From positions 1 to 64,000 of the forward strand of contig JANQRH010000026.1 of assembly GCA_028284625.1 (NCBI GenBank): 64,000 nucleotides of DNA. Direction: 5' to 3'. This document shows, one piece after another, positions 7,858 to 16,381 of this stretch. Position 1 is the stretch's first letter. Every line of letters begins with the position of its first letter. Position numbers and translations under genes: made by a program. The DNA comes from Afifellaceae bacterium. Lineage in GTDB: Bacteria > Pseudomonadota > Alphaproteobacteria > Rhizobiales > Afifellaceae. The notes beneath the pieces are model-generated. The model was not told the DNA's origin. It saw only the letters and a list, made by a program, of their open reading frames with translations, and did not search any database.

Positions 7858-8685
7858 ATGCCTTCCATGATCCGATCGTCCGCCGCCTACACTGTTGTCG
7901 CCTTTTGCCTCGCTGGATTCCTGGCGGGATGCAGCGTCGGACCGCAGGCGCGGCCGCAATTCCTGCCCGACCGCAAGCCGCATGCCGGCGTCGCACGGGC
8001 GCACACCATGCCGGTCCAGGGCATCGATATCTCGCGCTACCAGGGCAATATCGACTGGAACAAGGTGCGCCGCTCTGGCATTCGCTTCGCCTACATGAAG
8101 GTGTCGGAAGGCGGCGACCACCTCGACGAGAGCTTCTATCGTAATTGGGAGGCCGCATCCCGCGCCGGCGTCGCCCGCGGCGTCTATCACTTCATGTATT
8201 GGTGCCGTACGGCGGCGGAGCAGGCGATCTGGTTCTCCCACGCCGTGCCGCAGGATGCCACGCAGCTGCCGCCTGCGCTTGATCTGGAATGGAATCCCTC
8301 GTCGCGCACCTGCCCGAACGGCGTCCCTCGCAAGGTGGCGCTCGCCAAGATCAGAAAGATGCTGCAGGTGATGGAGTACCACACCGGCAAGCGGCCGATC
8401 ATCTATACCGACATCAACTTCCATCGCGACGTGCTGGAAGGCGAGCTCAAGGGCTATGAGTTCTGGCTGCGGAGCGTCGCGGCGGAGCCGCATGAGCGCT
8501 ACCGCGACCGGCCGTGGATGTTCTGGCAATATACTGCGACCGGCCGCGTCCCCGGCATTGAGGGCGATGTCGACCGCAACGCCTTCAACGGATCGGAGAG
8601 CGACTGGATACGCTGGCTCAGGCAAAATGGCGTCGCCGGTCCCGCCGCAATCAGCCTCAGGCTTGCGGGTAACGGCGCCGGGTGA
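7858..8685 (+). CDS. Glycoside hydrolase family 25 (lysozyme-like) lipoprotein
   Basis: 275 residues from ATG 7858 (GTG 7855 is also possible). The signal sequence ends in a lipobox, GFLAGC, so the protein should be lipid-anchored in the envelope. The GH25 fold is clear: VQGIDISRYQGNIDWNKV with the N-terminal catalytic-site Asp, FAYMKVSEG, GVYHFMYW, PPALDLEWN with the paired acidic residues, GKRPIIYTD and MFWQYTATGRVPGI, ending VDRNAFNG. The family cleaves the MurNAc-GlcNAc bond of peptidoglycan; being chromosomal and lipid-anchored, it is more likely a cell-wall remodelling enzyme than phage lysin. Upstream sits a TTAAC-N8-TTAAC pair (about 7790-7807). Confidence 0.92.
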   Translation: MPSMIRSSAAYTVVAFCLAGFLAGCSVGPQARPQFLPDRKPHAGVARAHTMPVQGIDISRYQGNIDWNKVRRSGIRFAYMKVSEGGDHLDESFYRNWEAASRAGVARGVYHFMYWCRTAAEQAIWFSHAVPQDATQLPPALDLEWNPSSRTCPNGVPRKVALAKIRKMLQVMEYHTGKRPIIYTDINFHRDVLEGELKGYEFWLRSVAAEPHERYRDRPWMFWQYTATGRVPGIEGDVDRNAFNGSESDWIRWLRQNGVAGPAAISLRLAGNGAG

Positions 8686-8724
8686 CATGACGGTGGCTCC
8701 GTTGTTGCCGGTTGAGCCGCCGCC

Positions 8725-9165
8725 ATGTCCATCTCAATTCGCCCGCTTGAGCCTCCCGACAAGGATGCTTGGTTGCCGCTCTGGCAGGGCTATCTGACCT
8801 TCTACAGGGCCTCCGTATCGGAAGAGGTGACGGCTCACACCTGGTCGCGGCTGATCGATCCTGCAGGGCCGATCCACGGCTTCGGCGCCGCCGATGACAG
8901 CGGCAAGCTTGTCGGCTTCGTGCACTACCTTTTCCATCCGGTGACGTGGTCCCGTTCCGAGCGCTGCTATCTGGAGGATTTGTTCGTCAGCCCCGAGGCG
9001 CGCGGCACCGGCGCCGGGCGTGCACTGATTGAGGCGGTCTACGCCGCCGCCGACGCAGCCGGCGCCAATCAGGTTTATTGGATGACGGCGCACGACAATG
9101 AGACCGCACGGCGGCTCTATGACCGCGTCGCGCGCCTGACGCCCTTCATCAAGTATCAGCGATGA
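8725..9165 (+). CDS. GNAT family N-acetyltransferase
   Basis: 146 residues. The acetyl-CoA binding motif A is visible as LEDLFVSPEARGTGAGRALI, followed by the beta5 segment VYWMTAHDNETARRLYDRV. Length and layout match small single-domain GNATs acting on amino acids or polyamines; the acceptor is unknown. Its stop overlaps the next start (ATGA at 9162-9165), so it is translationally coupled to the VOC-family gene. Confidence 0.9.
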   Translation: MSISIRPLEPPDKDAWLPLWQGYLTFYRASVSEEVTAHTWSRLIDPAGPIHGFGAADDSGKLVGFVHYLFHPVTWSRSERCYLEDLFVSPEARGTGAGRALIEAVYAAADAAGANQVYWMTAHDNETARRLYDRVARLTPFIKYQR

Positions 9166-9593
9166 GCGACAGCACGCCTCCGCCCATCGATGGTGTGCTG
9201 GAGACGGCGATTTACGTCGATGACCTGCCGCGCGCCCACGCCTTCTACGGCGACACCCTCGGCCTTGAGCGCGTGCTCGATACGCCCCGCATGATGACTT
9301 ATGCCTTAGCACCGGCGCAGGTGCTCCTGGTCTTTCGCCGCGGCATGACGCGCGAGGACAGCGAGGCGTCAACCGGTGGCGTGATCCCCGGCCATCATTC
9401 CGACGGCCCGGCGCATTTCGCCTTCGCCATCAGCGCCGACTGCTACGACGGGTGGGTGGCACATCTTAAGTCGGCAGGAATCGCCATCCGCAGCGAGGTC
9501 GTGTGGCCGCCGGGTGGCCGGAGCATCTACTTCGATGATCCCGACGGCAATGTCGTGGAACTCGCCACGCCCGGCCTCTGGCCGAACTACTGA
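9162..9593 (+). CDS. VOC (glyoxalase/dioxygenase-fold) family protein
   Basis: 143 residues with paired beta-alpha-beta-beta-beta units: VLETAIYVDDLPRAHAFYGDTLGLERV at the N-terminus and GGRSIYFDDPDGNVVELATPGLW at the C-terminus. His/Glu metal ligand candidates occur (HFAFAIS, NVVELATP). The C-terminal DPDGNVVELATPG signature is common in glyoxalase- and fosfomycin-resistance-like proteins of alphaproteobacteria. The substrate is unknown. It is coupled to the GNAT gene through a four-base overlap; the two may form a small detoxification unit (inference). Confidence 0.88.
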   Translation: MSDSTPPPIDGVLETAIYVDDLPRAHAFYGDTLGLERVLDTPRMMTYALAPAQVLLVFRRGMTREDSEASTGGVIPGHHSDGPAHFAFAISADCYDGWVAHLKSAGIAIRSEVVWPPGGRSIYFDDPDGNVVELATPGLWPNY

Positions 9594-9617
9594 CGGTGCG
9601 CGATCAAACCTCTCCTC

Positions 9618-9754
9618 TGTCATCCCGGTTTGGCCGAACGCCGAGACCGGGACCCATGAACACCGCGAGGCAGATGAAGCAGAGCGCGTCCCGCCACGCT
9701 TTTGCCGGTGGGTATAGGTCCCGGACAAGCGCTGGCGCGCTTTCCGGGATGACA
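9618..9754. repeat. Intergenic inverted-repeat element
   Basis: A 137-base element bounded by a perfect 11-base inverted repeat, TGTCATCCCGG at 9618-9628 and CCGGGATGACA at 9744-9754. The interior contains CCGGGACCCATGAACACCG and GGTATAGGTCCCGGACAAGC, a composition I associate with a repeat family scattered between genes in Hyphomicrobiales. It lies between the VOC gene and ivd. No transposase is present, so it is a non-autonomous or structural repeat. Confidence 0.75.
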
Positions 9755-9847
9755 AACGAGGGGTGCGTGCGCCCGCGCCGCCACGGTCTCTCTTGATCAC
9801 CCCGGACGCCAGGGCCATGCTCCAAGCACATCACAACGAGACGGCCA

Positions 9848-11020
9848 ATGCTCCCCAACGCTCCGCGTGCTTTTGATTTCGGCCTCGGCGAGACCGCAGA
9901 CATGCTGCGCGATAGCGTCGCCGGTTTCGCCGCCGACAATATCGCGCCGCTTGCGGAGACAATCGATCGCGAGGATTACTTCCCCCGCGAGCTGTGGCCT
10001 CAGATGGGGGCGCTCGGCCTGCACGGCATCACCGTTGCGGAAGAGGACGGCGGCGCAGGGCTCGGCTACCTGGAGCACTGCGTGGCCATGGAGGAGATCT
10101 CTCGCGCCTCCGGTTCCATTGGGCTTTCTTACGGCGCCCACTCCAATCTCTGCGTCAATCAAATCTTTCGCTGGGGCAGCGCTGAGCAGAAACAGCGCTA
10201 TCTGCCGAAGCTGATCTCAGGCGAGCATCTCGGCGCGCTCGCCATGTCGGAGGCCGGCGCCGGCTCCGATGTCGTGGCGATGAAGCTGCGCGCTGAGAAA
10301 CGCGGCGACCGCTACGTGCTGAACGGCACGAAATTCTGGATCACCAATGGGCCGCAGGCCGATACGTTGGTCGTCTATGCCAAGACCGATCCGGAGGCCG
10401 GTCCGCGCGGCATCACGGCCTTCGTCGTGGAGCGCGGCTTCGCCGGTTTCACCGTTGCCCAAAAGCTCGACAAGCTCGGCATGCGCGGGTCGGAGACCGG
10501 CGAGCTGGTCTTTGAAGATTGCGAGGTGCCCGAAGAGAACGTGCTCGGCGCGGTCGGTGAGGGCGTCGGCGTGCTGATGTCCGGCCTCGACTACGAACGC
10601 GCTGTGCTCGCCGCCGGGCCGCTCGGGCTGATGCAGGCGGCACTCGACGTGGTCGTCCCCTATGTTCATGAGCGAAAGCAGTTCGGCCGGCCGATCGGCG
10701 AATTCCAGCTCATGCAGGGTAAGCTCGCCGACATGTATGTGACGACGAACGCCGCGCGCGCCTATGTCTACGCCGTGGCCAAGGCCTGCGACCGCGGCGA
10801 GACCACGCGCGAGGACGCGGCCGGCGCGATCCTTTTCGCCGCGGAGAAGGCGACCGCGGTCTGCCTCGACGCCATCCAGTGCCTGGGCGGCAACGGCTAT
10901 ATCAACGACTATCCGACTGGCCGCCTCCTGCGCGACGCCAAACTCTACGAGATCGGCGCCGGCACCAGCGAAATCCGCCGCATGCTCATCGGCCGGGAGA
11001 TTTTCGAGAAGACGGGGTGA
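9848..11020 (+). CDS. ivd: Isovaleryl-CoA dehydrogenase
   Basis: 390 residues, normal length. It oxidises isovaleryl-CoA to 3-methylcrotonyl-CoA in leucine degradation, passing electrons to ETF. Acyl-CoA dehydrogenase signatures are present: [46 protein letters not shown] and [20 protein letters not shown]. The catalytic base is Glu250 in [12 protein letters not shown], the position used by isovaleryl-CoA dehydrogenases and not the C-terminal Glu of short-chain enzymes. MccB (13366) and MccA (19839), which act on its product, lie downstream on the same strand but separated by unrelated genes. Confidence 0.94.
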   Translation: MLPNAPRAFDFGLGETADMLRDSVAGFAADNIAPLAETIDREDYFPRELWPQMGALGLHGITVAEEDGGAGLGYLEHCVAMEEISRASGSIGLSYGAHSNLCVNQIFRWGSAEQKQRYLPKLISGEHLGALAMSEAGAGSDVVAMKLRAEKRGDRYVLNGTKFWITNGPQADTLVVYAKTDPEAGPRGITAFVVERGFAGFTVAQKLDKLGMRGSETGELVFEDCEVPEENVLGAVGEGVGVLMSGLDYERAVLAAGPLGLMQAALDVVVPYVHERKQFGRPIGEFQLMQGKLADMYVTTNAARAYVYAVAKACDRGETTREDAAGAILFAAEKATAVCLDAIQCLGGNGYINDYPTGRLLRDAKLYEIGAGTSEIRRMLIGREIFEKTG

Positions 11021-11042
11021 GAAGCGGCGCGGCGTTCTGGGT

Positions 11043-11099
11043 GTGACAGAAATCTCGTTTTGTGCCATAATCCTATTGATTTGACACAAATGGGATTAT
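11043..11099 (+). promoter_or_regulatory. Promoter with nested operator-like palindromes ahead of the VapBC-like module
   Basis: GTGACA at 11043-11048 and CATAAT at 11066-11071 are separated by exactly 17 bases, a good sigma-70-type promoter. An inverted repeat ATAATCC (11067-11073) / GGATTAT (11093-11099) starts inside the -10 box, and a second one, ATTTG-ACA-CAAAT (11079-11091), lies within it. This layout is typical of autorepression by an antitoxin or toxin-antitoxin complex. Confidence 0.6.
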
Positions 11100-11103
11100 T
11101 GTC

Positions 11104-11430
11104 ATGCCACGCCGGGGCAAGAAGCCGGGCGGCTTCGCCGAGGAACAGGCCGAATGGGAGGCAGCGCTTCCGGATCGGCTTGATGCAAAAGTCGGGCCTA
11201 GCGGCCGAGTCGTCATCCCTGCCGTTTACCGCAAGGCCATGAAGGTGAAGGAGGGCGACCGTCTCATGGTACGCCTCGTCGACGGCGAGCTTCGCCTGAT
11301 GACGCCGGAAATGGGGATCAAGCGGGCGCAGCGAATGGTGCGTGAGTCGATCCCGCCCGATGTCGATCTCGTTGAGGCGTTGATCGAAGAGCGTCGCTGG
11401 GAAGCAGCAAAAGAGCTTGAGGATGACTGA
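11104..11430 (+). CDS. AbrB/SpoVT-type antitoxin of a VapBC-like pair
   Basis: 108 residues. A swapped-hairpin AbrB DNA-binding domain is seen at about 27-70 (RLDAKVGPSGRVVIPAVYRKAMKV, GDRLMVRLVDGELRLMT). The acidic C-terminal helix (LVEALIEERRWEAAKELEDD) is the likely toxin-neutralising part. Its stop overlaps the next start in the eight bases ATGACTGA, the usual toxin-antitoxin coupling. An N-terminal basic extension (MPRRGKKPGGFAEEQ) is longer than in minimal MazE/VapB proteins. The nested palindromes upstream suggest that it represses its own operon. Confidence 0.85.
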   Translation: MPRRGKKPGGFAEEQAEWEAALPDRLDAKVGPSGRVVIPAVYRKAMKVKEGDRLMVRLVDGELRLMTPEMGIKRAQRMVRESIPPDVDLVEALIEERRWEAAKELEDD

Positions 11431-11845
11431 GGTCGTCCTGGATTCATCTGCCATCGTCGCTCTTGTTCGCTCTGAAGTTGGCGCCGAAGCTGTCGCCGCG
11501 GTGCTGCCACAGTCGCTCGTCGGCGTGGTCAATGAGGCGGAGGTGCTCAGTGTTCTCATTCGGTACGGGTCTCCGCCCGAGGCAGCCCGAGATATTGTTC
11601 TGCAGCTCCCATACAAGCGAGTCGACTTGGACGCGGAGCTTGCGCGTCGCGCTGGTATGCTTTGGCGCGACCTCAAGCCGCGCGGCCTGTCTCTCGGTGA
11701 TCGGTGCTGCTTGGCACTAGCTGAGCGAGAGAGGCTTCCGGTGCTGACCTCCGACCATCGCTGGACGGACCTGCCTCTTGACGTCGAGATCCGGCTGTTC
11801 CGATCGTCACGGAACCGACGGCCTTCGCAGTACCGTCAGCGCTAG
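11423..11845 (+). CDS. PIN-domain ribonuclease toxin (VapC-like)
   Basis: 140 residues from the ATG at 11423, which lies inside the antitoxin stop overlap. The PIN active-site acids are all present: Asp7 (VLDSSAIVAL), Glu40 or Glu38 (VVNEAEVLSVL), Asp93 (LSLGDRCCLALA) and Asp111 (VLTSDHRW). VapC toxins are Mg2+-dependent ribonucleases cutting specific tRNA or rRNA sites; the target here is unknown. The arginine-rich tail (FRSSRNRRPSQYRQR) extends past the fold. The module sits between ivd and mccB. Confidence 0.88.
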   Translation: MTEVVLDSSAIVALVRSEVGAEAVAAVLPQSLVGVVNEAEVLSVLIRYGSPPEAARDIVLQLPYKRVDLDAELARRAGMLWRDLKPRGLSLGDRCCLALAERERLPVLTSDHRWTDLPLDVEIRLFRSSRNRRPSQYRQR

Positions 11846-11854
11846 CCGCCCGCC

Positions 11855-12286
11855 TCAATACGCCCGCTGGTTCATCGCCCGTCCGAGCATCGCGCCGAGC
11901 ATCGCCGGGACCGCGAAACCGACGGCCAGCATGACGCCGAGAATGGCCGTAACCAGAACGAGGCTCAGCCCCGATTGCATGCCGATGCCGAGGAAGAAGA
12001 CGCCAAGCTGATGCCCGCATGCAAGCCACAGCGCCCAGCGCCACGGACGGTCGGGAAAGAGAAACGCCGCCGCCGCCACGGCCGCCACCATCACAGGCAG
12101 TCCGAAATAGAAGTAGGCCGGCGTCTCCCAGGCCTGGCGCATGTCGAGCCCACCGCCCGCTGAAACCCCGCCCCAAAGCGAGACGCTTGTCCAGGTGATC
12201 AGCCCAGTTGCGGCCAGCAACGCCCCGATACCGTAGGGCGACCCTACGAGCCGCCCCAGCTCACCCAACTCGTCCACGCCACGCAT
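11855..12286 (-). CDS. Hypothetical membrane protein
   Basis: 143 residues from ATG 12286 (a TTG two codons upstream is possible). Four hydrophobic helices are visible: GIGALLAATGLITWTSVSLW, FGLPVMVAAVAAAAFLF, LWLACGHQLGVFFLGIGM and LVLVTAILGVMLAVGFAVPAMLGAMLG. No domain is recognised and there are no obvious catalytic residues. It is convergent with vapC, 10 bases apart, and divergent from the nucleotide cyclase at 12474. Confidence 0.65.
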   Translation of the reverse strand: MRGVDELGELGRLVGSPYGIGALLAATGLITWTSVSLWGGVSAGGGLDMRQAWETPAYFYFGLPVMVAAVAAAAFLFPDRPWRWALWLACGHQLGVFFLGIGMQSGLSLVLVTAILGVMLAVGFAVPAMLGAMLGRAMNQRAY

Positions 12287-12473
12287 ACGCAAACCCCCGA
12301 ACGCAACACGGGAAAGAGAATAAATCGGTAGGCTTGACAGGGGGTTAATCGGCGGCTTGGCGGGAGCATACCCGAGCAGGTCGCTGGCTTTAAATCATGA
12401 CCAGAAAGCCTGCCACCCCTTGGGTTTTCGCCCAAATTCCTCCATATGCGGGGGACAAACGCGCGAGACCCTC

Positions 12474-13331
12474 TTGAAGCGCAAGCTCACCACTATCCTC
12501 GTCGCCGATGCGCAGGGCTACTCCGCCCTGATGGCGGCGGACGAGGCGGCCACGCTGGAACGGCTACGCCGCTACCGTGCGATCATGGAAAGCCTGTTTG
12601 AGCGCCACGACGGCCGGCAGGTGAACACCTGGGGCGATTCCGTCATCGCGGAGTTTCCCAGCGTGGTGGAGGCGGTGCGTTGTGCGGTGGAGATCCAGGA
12701 TTCGCTGACTGGCGAGAACCGCAGCCTGCCGAAGAAGCAGCAGATGTGGTTCCGCATCGGCATCAATCTCGGCGATGTGATGATCGATGGCAGCGATCTC
12801 TACGGCGACGGCGTGAATGTCGCCGCGCGGCTGGAATCACTGGCCGAGCCGGGCGGCATTATCGTCTCCGGCACCGTCTACAATCTGGCGCACAAGCAAC
12901 TTGCCATCGCGTTTGATTTCGTCGGCGACCAGGAGGTCAAGAACCTCGATGAGCCGGTGCCGAGCTATCGCGTGCGAGTGCCTGGCCCCAACCGGCCTGA
13001 CGAGGTCCTACCCGAAGATGATCCCGCCGCGGACAGCGATACGGCGAATGACGGGCACGCTCATCAACCCGATACCGATCCGTCACCCGTTGCACGCGGC
13101 GCCGTCTTTATCGAGTCGATCTGGGGCTGGCTCAACGAGCAGCCGCGGGCGGTTCGTTTCTCGGCTTTCATGATCGCCTTCTTCTTCGCCATCAATCTTC
13201 TCTTCGGCGGCATTGCCAATCCGTGGTTCATTTTCCCTGCAGCACCCTTTGCGCTTCACCTCTTTCTCCGCATCCGCCGCGAGCGCCGCCGTTTAGGCTC
13301 CGGTGGCGACGCCGGGGCGAGCCGCTCTTGA
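12474..13331 (+). CDS. Class III adenylate/guanylate cyclase with C-terminal membrane segment
   Basis: 285 residues from TTG 12474 ([17 protein letters not shown] is the usual start of this family; an open frame continues upstream to 12357). The catalytic domain (1-165) has both metal aspartates, Asp12 (VADAQGYS) and Asp55 (WGDSVIAEF), and [12 protein letters not shown]. The residue four before Asp55, where adenylate cyclases carry the adenine-selecting Lys, is Asn51, so substrate preference is uncertain. An acidic Pro/Asp linker follows (about 180-215), then two hydrophobic helices ([34 protein letters not shown]) that put the catalytic domain on the cytoplasmic face of the membrane. Confidence 0.85.
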   Translation: MKRKLTTILVADAQGYSALMAADEAATLERLRRYRAIMESLFERHDGRQVNTWGDSVIAEFPSVVEAVRCAVEIQDSLTGENRSLPKKQQMWFRIGINLGDVMIDGSDLYGDGVNVAARLESLAEPGGIIVSGTVYNLAHKQLAIAFDFVGDQEVKNLDEPVPSYRVRVPGPNRPDEVLPEDDPAADSDTANDGHAHQPDTDPSPVARGAVFIESIWGWLNEQPRAVRFSAFMIAFFFAINLLFGGIANPWFIFPAAPFALHLFLRIRRERRRLGSGGDAGASRS

Positions 13332-13365
13332 CCCATCTGCCACGCCGGCTAACCCTCCGGGTCTC

Positions 13366-14970
13366 ATGACCGTCCTGAAGGCCGATACGCTCGACCCCCA
13401 GCTGCCGCCGGAGAACGCCGAGGCATGGGCGCGGCTCATCGCCGAGTACAAAGAAGCGCGCGCCGAGGCAGCCGTGGGCGGACCGGAGCAGGCGCGCCAG
13501 CGTCACTTGGCCCGCAACAAGCTTCTGCCGCGCGACCGCGTGTTCCGCCTGCTCGACCCTGGCTCGCCGTTTATGGAGCTGTCGCCGCTTGCCGCTAGCG
13601 GCATGTATGAGGAAGCCATTCACGGCGCCGGCCTCATAACCGGCGTTGGACGCATCTTCGGTCGGCTCGTCATGGTCGTGTGCAACGACGCCACCGTGAA
13701 GGGCGGCACCTACTACCCGATGACCGTGAAGAAGCATCTCCGCGCACAGGAGATCGCGCGCGAGAACCGGCTGCCCTGCATCTATCTGGTCGATTCCGGC
13801 GGCGCCAACCTGCCGCATCAGACCGACGTCTTTCCCGACCGCGAGCACTTTGGGCGCATCTTCTACAATCAGGCGCAGATGTCGGCCGCCGGCATTGCAC
13901 AGATCGCCTGCGTCATGGGCTCCTGCACGGCCGGTGGCGCCTATGTACCGGCCATGTCCGACGAGACGGTCATCGTGAAAGGGCAGGGCACCATCTTCCT
14001 CGGTGGCCCGCCGCTGGTGAGGGCCGCGACCGGCGAGGTCGTCACCGCCGAGGCGCTGGGCGGTGCGGACGTGCATACGCGCCAATCGGGCGTAGCCGAC
14101 CATTTGGCGCTCGACGATGCGCAGGCTTTGGCGCTTGTCCGCCGCATCGTGTCCGATCTTGCGCCGGCACCGCAGCCGGCCATGGAGATCGGAGAGGCGG
14201 CCGCGCCGCTCTATCCGCCGTCCGACCTGGAGCGCATCGTTCCCGTCGACCTTCGCCGCGCTTATGACGTGCGCGCACTGATCGCGCGGCTGGTCGACGG
14301 CTCCGACTTCTCCGAGTTCAAGGCGCTCTACGGCGATACGCTGGTCACCGGCTTTGCCTCCATACACGGCATGCGTGTCGGCATCCTCGGCAACAACGGC
14401 ATTCTGTTCTCAGAATCGGCGCAGAAGGGCGCGCATTTCATCGAGCTCTGCTGCCAGCGGAACATCCCGCTTCTGTTCCTGCAGAACATCACCGGCTTCA
14501 TGGTCGGCAAGGATTATGAGGCCGGCGGCATCGCCAAGGACGGCGCCAAGCTCGTCACCGCGGTCGCTTGCGCCAACGTGCCGAAGATCACGGTGATCGT
14601 CGGCGGCTCCTATGGCGCGGGCAATTACGGCATGTGCGGGCGCGCTTTCGGTCCGCGTTTTTTGTTTGCTTGGCCGAATGCACGCATCTCCGTCATGGGC
14701 GGCGAGCAGGCCGCCGCCGTACTGGCCACCATCCGCCGCGACCGTTTCGAGGCGGAGGGCAAGAGCTGGTCGGAGGAGGACGAAGAGGCTTTCAAAAATC
14801 CGGTGCGCGAGCGCTACGACGCGGAAGGCAATCCCTATTTCGCCACGGCGCGGCTCTGGGACGACGGTATCCTCTTGCCCTCAGAGACACGCGACGTGCT
14901 CGGTCTGGCGCTTGCGGTGTGCGCTCAAGCGCCGGTGGAAGAAACGAAGTTCGGGGTTTTTCGGATGTGA
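13366..14970 (+). CDS. mccB: 3-Methylcrotonyl-CoA carboxylase, carboxyltransferase (beta) subunit
   Basis: 534 residues from ATG 13366. Crotonase-like carboxyltransferase halves: the N-terminal part has [56 protein letters not shown] and [17 protein letters not shown]; the C-terminal part has [40 protein letters not shown] and [20 protein letters not shown]. These are methylcrotonyl-CoA carboxylase hallmarks and differ from PccB. It moves carboxyl from biotin to 3-methylcrotonyl-CoA, giving 3-methylglutaconyl-CoA. The alpha subunit is at 19839, 4.9 kb away, although the two are usually adjacent. Confidence 0.95.
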   Translation: MTVLKADTLDPQLPPENAEAWARLIAEYKEARAEAAVGGPEQARQRHLARNKLLPRDRVFRLLDPGSPFMELSPLAASGMYEEAIHGAGLITGVGRIFGRLVMVVCNDATVKGGTYYPMTVKKHLRAQEIARENRLPCIYLVDSGGANLPHQTDVFPDREHFGRIFYNQAQMSAAGIAQIACVMGSCTAGGAYVPAMSDETVIVKGQGTIFLGGPPLVRAATGEVVTAEALGGADVHTRQSGVADHLALDDAQALALVRRIVSDLAPAPQPAMEIGEAAAPLYPPSDLERIVPVDLRRAYDVRALIARLVDGSDFSEFKALYGDTLVTGFASIHGMRVGILGNNGILFSESAQKGAHFIELCCQRNIPLLFLQNITGFMVGKDYEAGGIAKDGAKLVTAVACANVPKITVIVGGSYGAGNYGMCGRAFGPRFLFAWPNARISVMGGEQAAAVLATIRRDRFEAEGKSWSEEDEEAFKNPVRERYDAEGNPYFATARLWDDGILLPSETRDVLGLALAVCAQAPVEETKFGVFRM

Positions 14971-14995
14971 GGCGGCGCGAGCACTGACGCCGCTT

Positions 14996-15373
14996 CTATA
15001 TCCGCTCCACGTTGATCGTCTCCACCTTGCCTTGGTCGCCGATCAGCCATGAGGCGATGATGCCCGTGATCGAGACGATGATGGCGCCGAAGACAGCCGG
15101 CCAGAAGCCCGACACCGTCATCCCGTCAAGCAGCCACGCCGTCAGCGACAGCATGCCGGCATTGATGACGATGAGAAAGAGGCCGAGTGTCAGCAAGGTC
15201 AGCGGCAGGGTCAGGAGGATCACGACCGGACGCACGATGGCGTTGATAATGCCGAGCACCAGCGCCGCCCAGACCAGCGACCAACCGTCATTGATAGTCA
15301 CGCCGGACACCAGCTTGGAGGCGGCCCAAAGCCCCGCCGCAACGATCAACACTCTGATGATAAAGCCCTTCAT
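14996..15373 (-). CDS. Phage-holin-family IV-like membrane protein (YvlD type)
   Basis: 125 residues with four membrane helices: FIIRVLIVAAGLWAASKLV, LVWAALVLGIINAIVRPVVILL, LPLTLLTLGLFLIVINAGML and FWPAVFGAIIVSITGIIASWLI. The IINAIVRPVVILLTLPLTLLTLGLF stretch is the signature of the chromosomal YvlD/holin-IV family (PF04020). Despite its name this is a widespread bacterial membrane protein with no lysis role shown. It is convergent with mccB, 26 bases apart. Confidence 0.85.
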   Translation of the reverse strand: MKGFIIRVLIVAAGLWAASKLVSGVTINDGWSLVWAALVLGIINAIVRPVVILLTLPLTLLTLGLFLIVINAGMLSLTAWLLDGMTVSGFWPAVFGAIIVSITGIIASWLIGDQGKVETINVERI

Positions 15374-15762
15374 CGGGTCGTCTCCCTCGCGTGACGGCGT
15401 ATCTTAGAGCCTTTTTGAAGAATCGGCCGCACGGCGGGAAGTCGAATAATCAGACATTCGCCTGCGCCAACATGGTCGCTCCTGGCTCTGAAATCAAAGA
15501 ACAAGAGCCCGGAACCGGCCTTTTCCTGGCGGGCGGCCGTCTGACCGGCTATCGACTCGACCCGCGGCCAGCGTACTCAATATGGGCTCTTAGCGCGGAT
15601 TGACGCGTGCGGCAGGCCCCTTAATGGCCGCCGAGCCGCGCCTCCGCCTCACCGCAGATTGAAGCCCTGTGACGGGAAAGCTTTGGTTTCCCGGCTGCGC
15701 AGCGACTAAATTGTGGCATCGCATGCGCGAAAGACGCGCGGGCTCCAACCGACGGAGTGGAT
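15374..15762. other. Gene-poor intergenic region before msrB
   Basis: 389 bases without a convincing gene. A 70-codon open frame at 15391-15603 has no recognisable domain or ribosome site and is not called. A perfect 8-base inverted repeat, AAGAGCCC at 15503-15510 and GGGCTCTT at 15584-15591, encloses a GC-rich segment with smaller complementary stretches, so a structured RNA or repeat is possible. Nothing else stands out. Confidence 0.4.
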
Positions 15763-16281
15763 ATGATCAGCAAGCGGCATTTTCTGGCCTCCGGGGCCTC
15801 GCTCCTGGGTCTGGGCGCTCTGGCCGGGTTCGGCGCAAGAAGCGCCATGAGCAAAGACAGCGAGATGGTGTTTGAGATCACCAAGACCGAGGAGGAATGG
15901 CGGGCCATTCTCACGCCGGAGCAATATGCGGTGCTGCGCGAGGAGGCGACGGAACGGCCGTGGACAAGCCCGCTTCTTGAAGAGAAGCGCGAGGGCACGT
16001 TCGCCTGCGCCGGCTGCGACCTGCCACTCTTCAAGTCCGAGACCAAATATGACAGCGGCACGGGTTGGCCGAGTTTCTGGGCCGAGATCGAGGGCAATGT
16101 CGGCTACAAGGAGGACCGAAAATTCTTCATGGTCCGCACCGAAGAGCATTGCCGCCGCTGCGGCGGGCATCTCGGGCACGTCTTCGACGACGGTCCCCCG
16201 CCGACCGGCAAGCGCCACTGCATCAACGGCCTGGCCATGGTCTTCCATCCGGCGGAGCAGGCTGAAGCCGAGTCCGGGTAG
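15763..16281 (+). CDS. msrB: Peptide-methionine (R)-S-oxide reductase, probably exported
   Basis: 172 residues from ATG 15763, behind an ACGGAG site. The N-terminal extension MISKRHFLASGASLLGLGAL resembles a Tat signal but has Lys-Arg where twin arginine is usual; it ends near RSAMS. The MsrB fold is complete: two zinc CxxC pairs (FACAGCDLPLF and HCRRCGGHLGHVF), GTGWPSFW, and the catalytic Cys in RHCINGLAM. It reduces methionine-R-sulfoxide in proteins. The signal points to periplasmic repair. It precedes sdaA by 100 bases on the same strand. Confidence 0.92.
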   Translation: MISKRHFLASGASLLGLGALAGFGARSAMSKDSEMVFEITKTEEEWRAILTPEQYAVLREEATERPWTSPLLEEKREGTFACAGCDLPLFKSETKYDSGTGWPSFWAEIEGNVGYKEDRKFFMVRTEEHCRRCGGHLGHVFDDGPPPTGKRHCINGLAMVFHPAEQAEAESG

Positions 16282-16381
16282 CGCGCACGTCTGAGCGGCA
16301 CGGCCTGTCGCTACAGAGGTCGACGGTCCTCGCACGCTTGCGGCAGAATGGCGCCCCGACAGCGTCATTCTCTGCAGCGCC

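Noticed and set aside
7858..8685. GH25 lysozyme as a phage endolysin
   Set aside because: It carries a lipobox signal and stands among chromosomal genes, so a cell-envelope enzyme is more likely.
14996..15373. Holin-like gene as evidence for a prophage
   Set aside because: PF04020-type proteins are common chromosomal membrane proteins; no other phage genes are nearby.
15391..15603. A 70-codon open frame before msrB
   Set aside because: No ribosome binding site, no domain and atypical composition; listed only as part of the intergenic region.
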